A DNA stretch of 64,000 nt from JABMPJ01 sp964345005 (GTDB lineage Bacteria; Verrucomicrobiota; Kiritimatiellia; UBA8416; JABMPJ01), in the NCBI GenBank assembly GCA_964345005.1, contig CAYFPQ010000004.1:1-64000 (forward strand). The letters are read 5' to 3'. How positions within the stretch are numbered: position 1 is the stretch's first letter; each line of letters begins with the position of its first letter. Position numbers and translations under genes: made by a program. Positions 26,527 to 35,544 of this stretch are shown one piece after another. The notes under the pieces were generated by a model. It worked only from the letters and a program-made list of their open reading frames with translations. It was not told the DNA's origin and made no database searches.

Positions 26527-28335
26527 ATGCCCGCGCTCGACCACATCCGTAACTTCTGCATTATTGCCCACATCGATCACGGCAAGTCGACGCTTGCCGA
26601 CCGCATGCTGCAACAGACGCAGACGGTGGACGACCGCGAGTTCCGCGATCAGATACTCGACGACATGGATCTCGAGCGTGAGCGCGGCATCACGATTAAG
26701 TCGCATCCTGTTACCATGCACTACCGGGCCAGCGACGGGGTGGAGTATGAGTTGAACCTGATCGATACCCCGGGGCATGTTGATTTCACCTACGAGGTGT
26801 CGCGCAGTATGGCGGCGTGCGAGGGCGCACTGCTGATTGTCGACGCCGCACAGGGCGTCGAGGCCCAGACGGTTGCCAACACGTATCTAGCCGTTGATCG
26901 TGGACTCGATATCATTCCGGTTATCAACAAGATCGACTTGCCCAGCGCCGATGTGCCCACGGCAAAGCGTCAGATCGAGGATGTTCTCACCATAGAGAGC
27001 GACTGTGCCCACGCCGTAAGTGCGAAGACCGGCGAGGGTGTTGAGGCAGTCCTCGAAGCTATTGTGAAACAGGTGCCGCCTCCCACAGGCGATCCCTCCG
27101 GTAAGAGCGAAGGGGTGCGGGCCCTGGTTTTTGATTCGCACTATGACAAGTTCCGCGGCGTGGTGGCCTATGTTCGTGTCGTGGACGGTGAACTGCGAAC
27201 CGGCGACAACATGCGTTTCATGGCCAGTGGGGTTGAAACGGAGCTCAAGGAGGTGGGTATCTTTACGCCTGATCCCGAGCCCAGTGATGCGCTTGGGGCA
27301 GGGGAGGTGGGGTACGTAATCGGTACGCTGAAAGATGTCTCCGAGATCAAGGTCGGCGACACCGTGACCACCTCGAAGCGGACGGCCACGAAGCCACTCG
27401 AGGGTTTCGAAGAGATCAAGCCGATGGTCTTCACGGGTATTTACCCGGTCGACACGGCCGATTTTGAAAAGTTCCGGCAGAGCCTCGAGAAGCTGAGCCT
27501 CAACGATTGCTCTTTTACCTACCACCCCGAGTCATCCACGGCGCTGGGGTTTGGGTTCCGCTGCGGCTTCCTCGGGCTCCTGCACATGGAGATTATCCAG
27601 GAGCGGTTGAGACGCGAGTTCGACCTCGATATCATCAGTACGCATCCCTCCGTGATCTACCGGATCCTGTTGCGCGATGGCGAGCTGATGGAAGTCGATA
27701 ATCCAATGCATCTGCCGGACCGTACGCGAATCGAGGAGATTGAGGAACCGGTGATCAAAGCGTTCATCATCTCGCTTAATGAGCACATTGGCGACATCAT
27801 GCGGCTGATCATGGACCGCCGTGGCGAGTGCGAGAAGACCGAGTCGCTCGATACACAGCGCGTCATGATGACCTGTCTGCTGCCGCTGAACGAGGTGTTG
27901 ACCGACTTCCACGACCATCTGAAAAGCGTGAGTCGCGGATACGCATCGATGGATTACGAGTATGCAGGTTACCAGGTGAGTCCTATTGTGAAGATGGATA
28001 TTCTCCTCAACGGAGAAGTGATAGATGCGTTCTCCTCGCTGGTGCACGAGTCGCGAGCCGTCTATCGCGGCCGTCAGATCTGCAAGTCTTTGAAAGAGGA
28101 AATCCCGCCGCACATGTTTGCCGTGCCTGTTCAGGCGGCTTTGGAGCGCACCATCATTGCGCGCGAAACAATCCGGGCCTTCCGTAAGGATGTTACGGCC
28201 AAACTCTACGGAGGGGATGTAACGCGGAAGCGCAAGCTGCTTGAGAAACAGAAGAAGGGCAAAAAGCGCATGAAGCAGTTCGGAAGCGTGAGCGTGCCCC
28301 AGAAAGCGTTTGTTGCCGTCTTGAAGAACGGATAG
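26527..28335 (+). CDS. lepA: Elongation factor 4 (LepA)
   Basis: A ribosome-associated GTPase of 602 residues. G1 (AHIDHGKST), G3 (DTPGHVDF) and G4 (NKIDLP) are intact, and the C-terminal domain specific to LepA (LYGGDVTRKRKLLEKQKKGK) is present. Length matches the family. It is followed directly by the signal peptidase gene, the classic lepA-lepB order. It acts at translation initiation or elongation and in ribosome assembly. Confidence 0.96.
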   Translation: MPALDHIRNFCIIAHIDHGKSTLADRMLQQTQTVDDREFRDQILDDMDLERERGITIKSHPVTMHYRASDGVEYELNLIDTPGHVDFTYEVSRSMAACEGALLIVDAAQGVEAQTVANTYLAVDRGLDIIPVINKIDLPSADVPTAKRQIEDVLTIESDCAHAVSAKTGEGVEAVLEAIVKQVPPPTGDPSGKSEGVRALVFDSHYDKFRGVVAYVRVVDGELRTGDNMRFMASGVETELKEVGIFTPDPEPSDALGAGEVGYVIGTLKDVSEIKVGDTVTTSKRTATKPLEGFEEIKPMVFTGIYPVDTADFEKFRQSLEKLSLNDCSFTYHPESSTALGFGFRCGFLGLLHMEIIQERLRREFDLDIISTHPSVIYRILLRDGELMEVDNPMHLPDRTRIEEIEEPVIKAFIISLNEHIGDIMRLIMDRRGECEKTESLDTQRVMMTCLLPLNEVLTDFHDHLKSVSRGYASMDYEYAGYQVSPIVKMDILLNGEVIDAFSSLVHESRAVYRGRQICKSLKEEIPPHMFAVPVQAALERTIIARETIRAFRKDVTAKLYGGDVTRKRKLLEKQKKGKKRMKQFGSVSVPQKAFVAVLKNG

Positions 28336-28357
28336 ATTGTTGGGCAAGAGGATAAGG

Positions 28358-29476
28358 ATGGTTTCGCTTTTCAAACGACGCAAAATCCGGAAGCAGAGTC
28401 GGCATTGTCTGCATCACGCCCGGCACTGCCGGAAGATGCGAGAGGATATCGCCGCACCTCAGGACATTCAGCGACTGCACCAAGCTGAATCTGAGCTGGT
28501 CACAGCCATCAAGGGTGGGAATGCAGGGGCGATGGAGTCGGCGGCCAAGGCTGCTGTCGATGCCGCCGCCGTTGTGATGCCTGGCAAGTCTTTCGCCTGG
28601 GTAAGAGAGAACCTGGAGATCTTTGTGGTGGCCATAGCTGTGGCCATGGCGTTCCGTACCTACTTCATCCAGCCTTTCAAGATTCCAACCGGGTCCATGC
28701 AGCCCTCACTGTACGGCATTACGTCTGTCCACCAAGCGGGTGCCGGGTTCTTCGACCGGCCTATCCTGAAGAGTATCAAGTGGCTGCTTGTCGGGGACTA
28801 CTATCATGAATACCGGGCCAAGGCGTCGGGTGTAGTCGGCAGATTCGTAAAGGATCAGTTTGACCCGTCGATTCTCCGTTTTTCGATTGGTGGGAAGCTT
28901 CACAAGGTGCCGATCGACGCCTGGACCGACCCCTTGCGAAGGCATGAGATCAAAGTCGCGCCAGGGGACTTCGTTGCACGCGGAACACTGCTGTGGCAGG
29001 GCATAAGGAAAGCAGGGGATCACGTTTTCGTGGATCGCGTTCGGTGGAACTTCTTCCCGCCGAAGCGCGGACAGGTCATCGTTTTCGGGACAAAGGATAT
29101 TCCGACGTTGCCGCCAGGGATGCACTACATCAAGCGGTTGGTGGGTCAGCCTGGTGAGACCGTTTCAATCGAGCCGCCCGAGGTGCTTGTCAATGGGGTA
29201 GCGCTTCGTGAGCCTGAGTCGATTGAGATGATTGCGTCACTGGCGCCGGGCTATGCGGGGTATGCGCTGGCCGATGCGCGGCCCCCGGAGACGTGCCTGC
29301 TCCGGACGCCTAATGATTCCCTCACGCTTGCCCATGACGAGTATCTGGCATTGGGCGACAACACGCTTAACAGCAGAGACAGTCGTTATTGGGGGGGCGT
29401 GCCTGAACAGAACCTCGTGGGGCCGGCCGTCTTGGTGTATTGGCCGCTGACGAAGCGTTGGGGGCCTGTTCTGTAG
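28358..29476 (+). CDS. lepB: Signal peptidase I
   Basis: A membrane serine protease of 372 residues that removes signal peptides. Catalytic Ser113 lies in PTGSMQPSLYG just after the single clear transmembrane helix; Lys259 lies in YIKRLVGQPGE; LALGDNTLNSRDSRYWG is box E. About 145 residues separate the Ser and Lys, which is much longer than in Bacillus enzymes. The N-terminal 75 residues ahead of the helix are basic and helical. I chose ATG 28358 with purine-rich AAGAGGATAAGG upstream; a TTG at 28337 is less likely. It closes the plus-strand run. Confidence 0.93.
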   Translation: MVSLFKRRKIRKQSRHCLHHARHCRKMREDIAAPQDIQRLHQAESELVTAIKGGNAGAMESAAKAAVDAAAVVMPGKSFAWVRENLEIFVVAIAVAMAFRTYFIQPFKIPTGSMQPSLYGITSVHQAGAGFFDRPILKSIKWLLVGDYYHEYRAKASGVVGRFVKDQFDPSILRFSIGGKLHKVPIDAWTDPLRRHEIKVAPGDFVARGTLLWQGIRKAGDHVFVDRVRWNFFPPKRGQVIVFGTKDIPTLPPGMHYIKRLVGQPGETVSIEPPEVLVNGVALREPESIEMIASLAPGYAGYALADARPPETCLLRTPNDSLTLAHDEYLALGDNTLNSRDSRYWGGVPEQNLVGPAVLVYWPLTKRWGPVL

Positions 29477-29574
29477 CCGCGATATTCCGTGTCTGGGCTG
29501 CACAAAGACGGCACATAGCGCCCCGTGTACGAGGTCGCATAATATATCTTATGTCTAGTCGTGATGTGCGGGTT

Positions 29575-29615
29575 CCCCAAGATATTGGGTTGTTTTCGTA
29601 TTTGGGGGCTTTTTT
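29575..29615 (+). terminator. Probable Rho-independent terminator after lepB
   Basis: CCCCAA (29575-29580) can pair with TTGGGG (29602-29607), two bases before a run of six T (29610-29615). The same left arm can instead form a tight hairpin with TTGGG at 29585-29589 over a GATA loop. Either form would end the lepB transcript about 100 bases past its stop, before the convergent rlmB gene. Confidence 0.5.
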
Positions 29616-29649
29616 GACACGAAGATAAGCTCTTGTGCTCCTCTCAGGT

Positions 29650-30396
29650 TCACCTGGATAGCCGATGCAGCGCAATGGCTCCGGCCACGGCTGCATTCAA
29701 GGAGTTCACACGGCCACGCATTGGGATGCTGGCCAGCGTCGTACAGTTTTCTTTCACCAGCCGACGTAAACCTTTGCCCTCGCTGCCAACTACGAGAGCC
29801 ACGGGGCTCCTAACAGTCATTGAGCTCAGTGGAACGCTCGCCTGGTCGTTCTCGAGGCCGACAACAGCAAAGCCTGCGTCATTGAGTTCCTTTTGACACT
29901 TTACCAGGTTTGCAACGATACAAACCCTCACGTGCTCTGTGGCGCCCGCTGATGCCCTGACGACGGCTGGCGTTACGTGAGCTGCCCTATCTCTTGGGAG
30001 AATAACCAGATCGACGCCAAGCGCATCCGACGACCGAATGAGAGACCCAAGATTCTGCGGATCTTGGATACGGTCCAGCATCAGTATCAACGGATTATGC
30101 GACGTTGCATCTGACGGTTCATCGGGCTGAGCATCTTTCCATTCGACGTATCGGTAACGCCCGGCCTCAAGCGCCACGCCCTGATGGTTGCCGTGCATCC
30201 CCGCCATCTGCTCAAGCCGGTGACGCTTCACGCGCATGATGTCGACACCGGCATCGGACGCCAGCTTCATGATCTCTTCAAGATCGGGGGCTGGCCTTGC
30301 CGTCTCACCAACGAAGAGCACTGCAATACGGCGATTCCCGGCGCGCAGCACTTCCCTGACAGGCTGCCGACCATAGATGAAGTCACGCTTGGCCAT
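29650..30396 (-). CDS. rlmB: 23S rRNA (guanosine-2'-O-)-methyltransferase RlmB
   Basis: A SpoU/TrmH methyltransferase of 248 residues. The N-terminal substrate-binding domain (FIYGRQPVREVL) is followed by the SPOUT fold with motif 1 (LDRIQDPQNLGSLIRSSDALG), motif 2 (LVVGSEGKGL) and motif 3 (IPMRGRVNSLNAAVAGAI). RlmB methylates G2251 of 23S rRNA; TrmH-like relatives act on tRNA, so the exact target is inferred. It starts two bases after the stop of the retropepsin-like gene. Confidence 0.9.
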   Translation of the reverse strand: MAKRDFIYGRQPVREVLRAGNRRIAVLFVGETARPAPDLEEIMKLASDAGVDIMRVKRHRLEQMAGMHGNHQGVALEAGRYRYVEWKDAQPDEPSDATSHNPLILMLDRIQDPQNLGSLIRSSDALGVDLVILPRDRAAHVTPAVVRASAGATEHVRVCIVANLVKCQKELNDAGFAVVGLENDQASVPLSSMTVRSPVALVVGSEGKGLRRLVKENCTTLASIPMRGRVNSLNAAVAGAIALHRLSR

Positions 30397-30398
30397 TC

Positions 30399-31489
30399 CT
30401 ATTCTCCGGGAGCAAACTCCGTAAATGTGAGGCGGCCGCTCCCGGGGTCCATCTTGACTTGGAACCGTCCCAGGAAGCTCATCCCCAGCAACCCATCGAT
30501 CTCTTCAGCCGGCGGGTTATCGAGAACCACCGCGCGTACGCCCCGAGACGACACGCCGCCCACCGCTACGCTGTTCAACAGGACTGCCATTCCCTCCACA
30601 CGTTCGCCATTGGCAAGGACCAGTTCGACCGCATCCCTTGTTTCGTCCCATTGGAGCCCCAGCTTTCGAGCGAACGATTCGGATAGCGTCACGACGGCCG
30701 CCCCGGTATCAACCACAAAACGCCATNNNNNNNNNNGTACCGGTCATAGTCGAGCGGTGTGGGATTGGTGTGAAACTCGGTGGCCATTTGCCCTGTTTCG
30801 ATGAGGAGCCGATTGAGGAAGGTCCTTTCCTCACGGTTCAGCCCCCCTCCCCCACTTCCGTGCAACTTCGCGACATCGTTCCGCAGTGCATCCAGGCTCT
30901 GCCTATACTGGGCAATGACATCACGCCAGCCACGCTTCAGTTCGGGCATCGCCTCAAAGGCGTCTGCCTTGGAAGTGACCTGGCTGCGGAGATCGTTCAT
31001 CAGCGCAACCTGTTTGTTATAGGCATGTACATCGTCGCGCGGCTTCATGGACCGCAGCGCTTCACCGGCCTTGACCAACTCCCGGTTGAGGGAATCTCTT
31101 TCGCGTCGGAGTTGTCTCTCGCGCTTCGCTGACGATTCCAGCCCACGCAGAGCGGCCACGGCGCTCTTCCTTGAGTCCTGTAGCGCCTGCATTCGTTTAC
31201 CGAGGTCGCCCATTCCAGGCGGGATGTAGTCTTTGTGCAGAAAGTACTTTCGCTTCCAAGCGTCTTCGATGGCCCGCGAATGGGCTGGCGTCGAGTAGCG
31301 AATCTCTTTGATGCGCCGCCGGGCGACCTGCATCTCGCCACCTTCGACACGAAGGGTTACGGCATCGGGTCCCTCGGTCACGACAAGGCCGTCGAGGTGT
31401 CGTCCATTGGCGAGGTAGACACGGTCAGCATGCGCGCTCGACACAGCGATCTGAATGACGAGCCCAAGCCCGTACCATGTTGCACGCAT
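30399..31489 (-). CDS. Exported protein with SH3-like strand region, coiled coil and retropepsin-like aspartyl protease domain (interrupted by gap)
   Basis: I read this as one gene cut by the N run at 30727-30736. The 5' part (31489 down to 30737) has a signal peptide ending near HA-DRVYL and a short beta region (LANGRHLDGLVV). A long charged coiled coil follows (about 70-190). The 3' part (30726 down to 30399) opens in frame with VVDTGAAVVTLS, the catalytic Asp motif of retropepsins, and ends with GLLGMSFLGRF, the second family motif. The true gap length is unknown, so the frame across it cannot be checked. Clan AA periplasmic proteases of this kind act as dimers. Two separate genes remain possible. 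Confidence 0.65.
30727..30736. other. Assembly gap (10 N)
   Basis: A run of ten N splits the retropepsin-like gene. Ten is probably a placeholder, not the measured gap size. Confidence 0.95.
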
Positions 31490-31523
31490 AGCGGGTCCTT
31501 ACAGGCGAATGAAGCCCGTCTCG

Positions 31524-31754
31524 TTAGATCTGGATGCGGACGGCGGCGCCTACAGTGATTGTGTCTGTGTTGATGTGGTCTTCGAGGTTATTGATGTTGT
31601 CCCAGTCGACATTGTCGAGTTCGATGTCGTCAGCGGTAACCCAGTAATGTGCCCCTACTCCGAAACGATGCTTGATCTTCGCTTCAGCCGTCGTGGCTGC
31701 TGCGCCTAGCAGGGCGATGCTCAGCAAGAGCGCGCTCCAGTGTCTCGTCAACAT
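31524..31754 (-). CDS. Short exported protein, possibly a truncated outer-membrane barrel
   Basis: A protein of 76 residues with a signal peptide (about 1-25, ending TAEA). The mature part starts FGVGAHYWVTADDIE and ends TITVGAAVRIQI, both like edge strands of an outer-membrane barrel, with an Asp/Asn-rich stretch between. AGGAGG lies six bases before ATG 31754, so it is probably translated. At about 50 mature residues it is too short for a barrel. It may be a decayed remnant with an internal deletion, or a genuine small exported protein. Confidence 0.6.
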   Translation of the reverse strand: MLTRHWSALLLSIALLGAAATTAEAKIKHRFGVGAHYWVTADDIELDNVDWDNINNLEDHINTDTITVGAAVRIQI

Positions 31755-31853
31755 CTCTACCTCCTCTCTGGGCGCCATTCAGGCGCCGCAACTGCTTGCT
31801 AGCGTTTCAGATGTGTGGGAGACTGTCAAATCCGATTTGGCGGACCGTCAGAG

Positions 31854-33155
31854 ATGACCGCGGTGAGGATGATGAACGTATATCTGATCGTTATTATTGG
31901 CGCGCTACTGTTGCGGTTTCTGCTGAATGCCGTCGCAGAGATCATGAACCTGGGCCACGTTGGCACTGAGGTCCCCGACGAGTTCAAAGGCGTCTACGAT
32001 GCTGATCGCTATGCCGCGTCGCAGCGCTACCTTCGTGATACGACACGAGCGGGGCTGTTCCAGGATATCGTTTCCACATCCGCTCAGCTTATCCTTATTC
32101 TGCTGGGCGGGTTTCACCTGCTCGATAGCCTGGCCAGGTTGCCCGGTTTCGGCAGCATTCTGACCGGTTTGCTCTATGCAGGTGCGATTGCATTGTTGTT
32201 TTCCCTGCTGGATCTTCCCTTTTCGTTTCACCGTACATTCGTGCTGGAGTCGCGGTACGGATTCAACCGCACTACACTTCGGACGTTTATTCTGGATTTG
32301 CTGAAGGGTGTCTTGCTCTCCGTAGCCATAGGTGCTCCTGTCCTGTCCGCGGTGATCTGGTTGTTCGAATGGTCCACGGGTGCATGGTGGATGGTCTGGC
32401 TCTTTCTTGTAGTCGTGCAGGTAGTGCTCGTATTCCTCGCGCCGATCATGATTATGCCGCTCTTCAATCGGTTCACGCCCCTGGAAGATGGCGAGGTGCG
32501 GCATCTGATTCTTGATTACGCCGCAGCACAGTCATTTCCCAACGCGGGTATCTTCACGATGGACGGCTCGCGCCGATCGTCGAAATCGAATGCCTTCTTC
32601 ACCGGGTTCGGTCGTTCGCGCCGGATCGTCCTGTTCGATACGTTCCTAGCGCGTCATACGGCGGCGGAAATTCTTGCGGTAGTGGCACATGAGATGGGAC
32701 ACTACAAGAAGTTCCATATTCCGTCGGCAATGATCCGCTCCACCATCGTATCCGGCGTGACATGTCTTCTGCTCGCGAGCTTCATCAATAATCCGGGACT
32801 CTTCGCGGCGTTTGGTTTCCCTGTCTCGCAGGTATCCGTGTATGCAAGTCTCGTGCTGTTCGGGTTTCTCTATACCCCGATCGGGATGGTCCTGGGGATC
32901 GTCGAACACGCTATTTCCCGCCGCCACGAGTACGAGGCGGATGGATTTGCCGTTGACACATGTGAGGAGCCAGAGGCGCTCGGCAACGCATTGAAGAAGC
33001 TGAGCACCGACAACCTGTCGAATCTGACGCCGCACCCTTTCAAGGTGTTGGTCAGTTACTCGCACCCGCCGGTGCTCTACCGGCTACGCGCGATACGGGA
33101 GCGGATTGCTAATCGCCCCACGCGTCCTCGACCTCCTGCAGATCGGGCGCACTGA
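31854..33155 (+). CDS. M48-family (Ste24-like) membrane metalloprotease
   Basis: A protein of about 433 residues with several transmembrane helices before and after the catalytic region. The zinc motif HEMGH begins at His279, and the third ligand is in HEYEADGFA. The N-terminal architecture (LPFSFHRTFVLESRYGFNRTT) matches CAAX prenyl protease 1/Ste24 and not HtpX. In bacteria such proteins are thought to serve membrane protein quality control. I chose ATG 31854; starts at 31815 and 31869 are also in frame and none has a strong ribosome site. Its 3' end overlaps the convergent ACT gene by 47 bases. Confidence 0.88.
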   Translation: MTAVRMMNVYLIVIIGALLLRFLLNAVAEIMNLGHVGTEVPDEFKGVYDADRYAASQRYLRDTTRAGLFQDIVSTSAQLILILLGGFHLLDSLARLPGFGSILTGLLYAGAIALLFSLLDLPFSFHRTFVLESRYGFNRTTLRTFILDLLKGVLLSVAIGAPVLSAVIWLFEWSTGAWWMVWLFLVVVQVVLVFLAPIMIMPLFNRFTPLEDGEVRHLILDYAAAQSFPNAGIFTMDGSRRSSKSNAFFTGFGRSRRIVLFDTFLARHTAAEILAVVAHEMGHYKKFHIPSAMIRSTIVSGVTCLLLASFINNPGLFAAFGFPVSQVSVYASLVLFGFLYTPIGMVLGIVEHAISRRHEYEADGFAVDTCEEPEALGNALKKLSTDNLSNLTPHPFKVLVSYSHPPVLYRLRAIRERIANRPTRPRPPADRAH

Positions 33156-33504
33156 TTACGATGTTGCAGTGCTCGGCATCGCAGCAGTCGGAGGCCGTGC
33201 CATAGATGTAGTCGATGTTGACTCCAGCTTTGGATAGACGCGCCAGGCCACGGCTCAGGGCTCCTGGCTCATTGCGCATGGCCAGCACGGCCACCTCGTC
33301 CGTGGAGTAAGGGGTGGCCGTTGCCTTCAGCAGGTTGTGCGTGGCCTCTACATCGCTCGTTACGAGCTGGGCCAGTCCGGTTTCCTCGCTGCCCGCCACC
33401 GACAGTCCCTCGATGTTGATCCTGGCTTCGGCAAAGCGGCATGTCACCCCGAACAGAGCCCCGGGCTTGTTGTCAAGGTAGAGCGTAAACTGCGTCTTGA
33501 TCAT
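33109..33504 (-). CDS. Tandem ACT-domain protein
   Basis: A protein of 131 residues made of two ACT folds: residues about 4-65 (FTLYLDNKPGALFGVTCRFAEARINIEGL) and about 70-128 (VLAMRNEPGALSRGLARLSKAGVNIDYIYG). ACT domains bind amino acids or other small ligands. No catalytic domain is attached, so it may be a regulator or sensor. It lies 11 bases downstream of the TPR lipoprotein gene on the same strand. Confidence 0.85.
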   Translation of the reverse strand: MIKTQFTLYLDNKPGALFGVTCRFAEARINIEGLSVAGSEETGLAQLVTSDVEATHNLLKATATPYSTDEVAVLAMRNEPGALSRGLARLSKAGVNIDYIYGTASDCCDAEHCNIVISAPDLQEVEDAWGD

Positions 33505-33515
33505 GGCTCCCTCCT

Positions 33516-35084
33516 CTACAGTGAACGGGCGGTCTCCGCCGCGTGAAGCTCCGCCAGTTGCTCGCTGATGTAGGCTTCCTCTTTGCTGCCTGGCGCGGCC
33601 GCGGCCAAGGCCTGGTCAAAGTAGGCGTGCGCCTCGGCATAAGCCTTGGCCGCGTCGTCCGCTCTGGCTGCATCGCGGTAGATATCTCCAATGCGCTTGG
33701 CGTTGAAACCAAGGCTCATCTCACGCGTGTGCGAAATCCCCGTGCTGGGATCAACGGTGGCCTCAGTCCATGTCTCTACATGCTTCATGAAGTCGCGGAA
33801 CATGCGCACCGCATCGTCGGTCCGCCCCTCGCTGACTGCAAGATGCGCTCCAAGCTTGTTGCGTGCCATCGCAACCCACGCCTCGTCGTCGGCGCGAAAG
33901 CCGCTGTCCAGGACCTTGAGCGCGAGTGCGTAATCGTCAGACAGAACGGCGCCGTCCATTAGAAGCGCCTGCAACTGAGAGACGCCCTGCTCGCTGGCTT
34001 TCGCCATCATCGACTCCACCAACTGGAGAAGTTCCTGCTTCGATGCGCCCGAGCCCTTGCTCATTACGTCATAGAACACGGCGGATATTGTCTGCCTGAG
34101 CTTGGGTGTTTGGAGAGTAGTACTCACTTCCCGCAGGCGCTCAACAAACAAGTCGTAGTCTTCAGCGGTCTCGGCAACATCCAAGTACAACGTCACAGCC
34201 AGCGCCCGGGTACTCGAGGCATCCGGCAAGGTCGACATGACATGCTCGCAGAGCTGGTCGACCACGTCCGTGCGTTCTGCCTTCAGGGCCCGAGCGCCGA
34301 CCGTACGCAGCGTCGACCCGGATGCACTGTCGGGCAGCTCTGCAGCCTTCTCCATGAACATGCTCACCGCAGAATCCCACTGCCCCTGCGCTGCAGCCAG
34401 TGTTATCTGAATGCCCGTAGCGAAATCAAGCGCCGCGGAGTCGCCGGTGGCCGTGAGTGCCGCCAACGCGCTATGAATGGTCGCAAACTCCTCTTTGTCG
34501 ATAAGATCGTTGACCGGACGCGTCAGAACTCGTACCGCACCCGTGCCACCGAAACGCGAGATGCTCTCGCGTGCCAGCTGCTCCATCCTGTCGAGATTGC
34601 CCGCCTGCATGTTGGCGTCCACGTAATAGGCATAAGCGCTCTGCTCGAGCTCGGGCGGCAGTTCCATGTTTACCATCTGCTCGCACCACGCGAGATACCC
34701 GGAGGGGTCCTTATCACGCTTCAGGTGGCTCGGTATCATGTTGAATGCCCGGGCCGCGGTGTCCGGGCTGGCATGCAGCATGGCAATGAAGTTGGTCTGC
34801 GCGTCTACGACGCGATTCTCGAGGAGCAGGAGCTCAATCAGGGCGCGGAAGATTGTGGGTTGATTGTCAACGAACTGCGGATCGGCGAGACCTTCTGTGA
34901 GCAGCTCCACCGCTGAGTCGGTATCGCCCTCGTGAAAGTGAGCGCGCGCCTGACCGAACAATTCGTCAAACGCAGCGCCATCGTCCACAACAACAGCATC
35001 TTCGGCATTGTCTGGAGGTGTTTCCTGCCGGCTGCAACCCGCAGCCACAGCGATCACAAGCAGTAAGATGATTGAGCGTGTCAT
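33516..35084 (-). CDS. TPR-repeat lipoprotein
   Basis: A protein of 522 residues with a lipoprotein signal (LLLVIAVAAGC, Cys17). Two acidic patches follow the lipobox. The rest is helical with TPR-like repeats, including an N-terminal pair (AHFHEGDTDSAVELLTEGLAD) and a C-terminal set near residue 480 (AAKAYAEAHAYFDQALAAA). It is likely a periplasmic scaffold. No partner can be named from context; the gene upstream is lost in a poorly coding region next to an assembly gap. Confidence 0.8.
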   Translation of the reverse strand: MTRSIILLLVIAVAAGCSRQETPPDNAEDAVVVDDGAAFDELFGQARAHFHEGDTDSAVELLTEGLADPQFVDNQPTIFRALIELLLLENRVVDAQTNFIAMLHASPDTAARAFNMIPSHLKRDKDPSGYLAWCEQMVNMELPPELEQSAYAYYVDANMQAGNLDRMEQLARESISRFGGTGAVRVLTRPVNDLIDKEEFATIHSALAALTATGDSAALDFATGIQITLAAAQGQWDSAVSMFMEKAAELPDSASGSTLRTVGARALKAERTDVVDQLCEHVMSTLPDASSTRALAVTLYLDVAETAEDYDLFVERLREVSTTLQTPKLRQTISAVFYDVMSKGSGASKQELLQLVESMMAKASEQGVSQLQALLMDGAVLSDDYALALKVLDSGFRADDEAWVAMARNKLGAHLAVSEGRTDDAVRMFRDFMKHVETWTEATVDPSTGISHTREMSLGFNAKRIGDIYRDAARADDAAKAYAEAHAYFDQALAAAAPGSKEEAYISEQLAELHAAETARSL

Positions 35085-35534
35085 AGTTATTCCATTTTCA
35101 GTGTTGGTTGGGCTCGTGTACCCGTGCGGAGATCACCCTACGACAGCCGGTTGCATCTGCGCAAGCCATTTTGGGGAGCGGGGCAAAGAGAGCTGGAATC
35201 GACCTGTACAAATGGCTATCGCCCTGTTTCTATGTTCCTTGGAACAGACTGCCCTGCAGTGGGGCGACGCTCGCTATCGCCTGCCTCCTTGGCAAGAGGA
35301 TGGGCGCGATGTTCAGGGCTGGGTGATGCAGCTTGGAGGTGTGGGGTGTTAGGTGGGAGGTCCCTAATCGTGCTGATGCTGCTTGGTCTGACCATAGAAT
35401 GCGGATCTGGAGGCTGTCAGTACACCGCCGGCGACTTCCTGTACCACTGCCACATTCCCCACCACTACGTGGCCGGGATGTGGTCGTTCTGGCGTGTCTA
35501 CAACACCCTGCAGGTCGGTGATGCACGTACCGAC
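35085..35534 (+). pseudogene. Non-coding stretch ending in a multicopper oxidase C-terminal fragment
   Basis: Most of these 450 bases hold no convincing gene. From about 35387 to the gap, one plus-strand frame reads TIECGSGGCQYTAGDF, then LYHCHIPHHYVAGMWSFWRVY. That is the type 1 copper-binding end of a multicopper oxidase (His-Cys-His with downstream His and Met). No upstream part of such an enzyme is found in any frame, and the sequence beyond the gap encodes a different protein. A G-rich run (about 35333-35365) precedes the fragment. It could be a real gene remnant or a wrongly joined contig end. Confidence 0.6.
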
Positions 35535-35544
35535 NNNNNNNNNN
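35535..35544. other. Assembly gap (10 N)
   Basis: This gap joins the multicopper oxidase fragment to the start of the phospholipase-D-like gene. The two sides have no coding relationship, so the join deserves suspicion. Confidence 0.95.
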
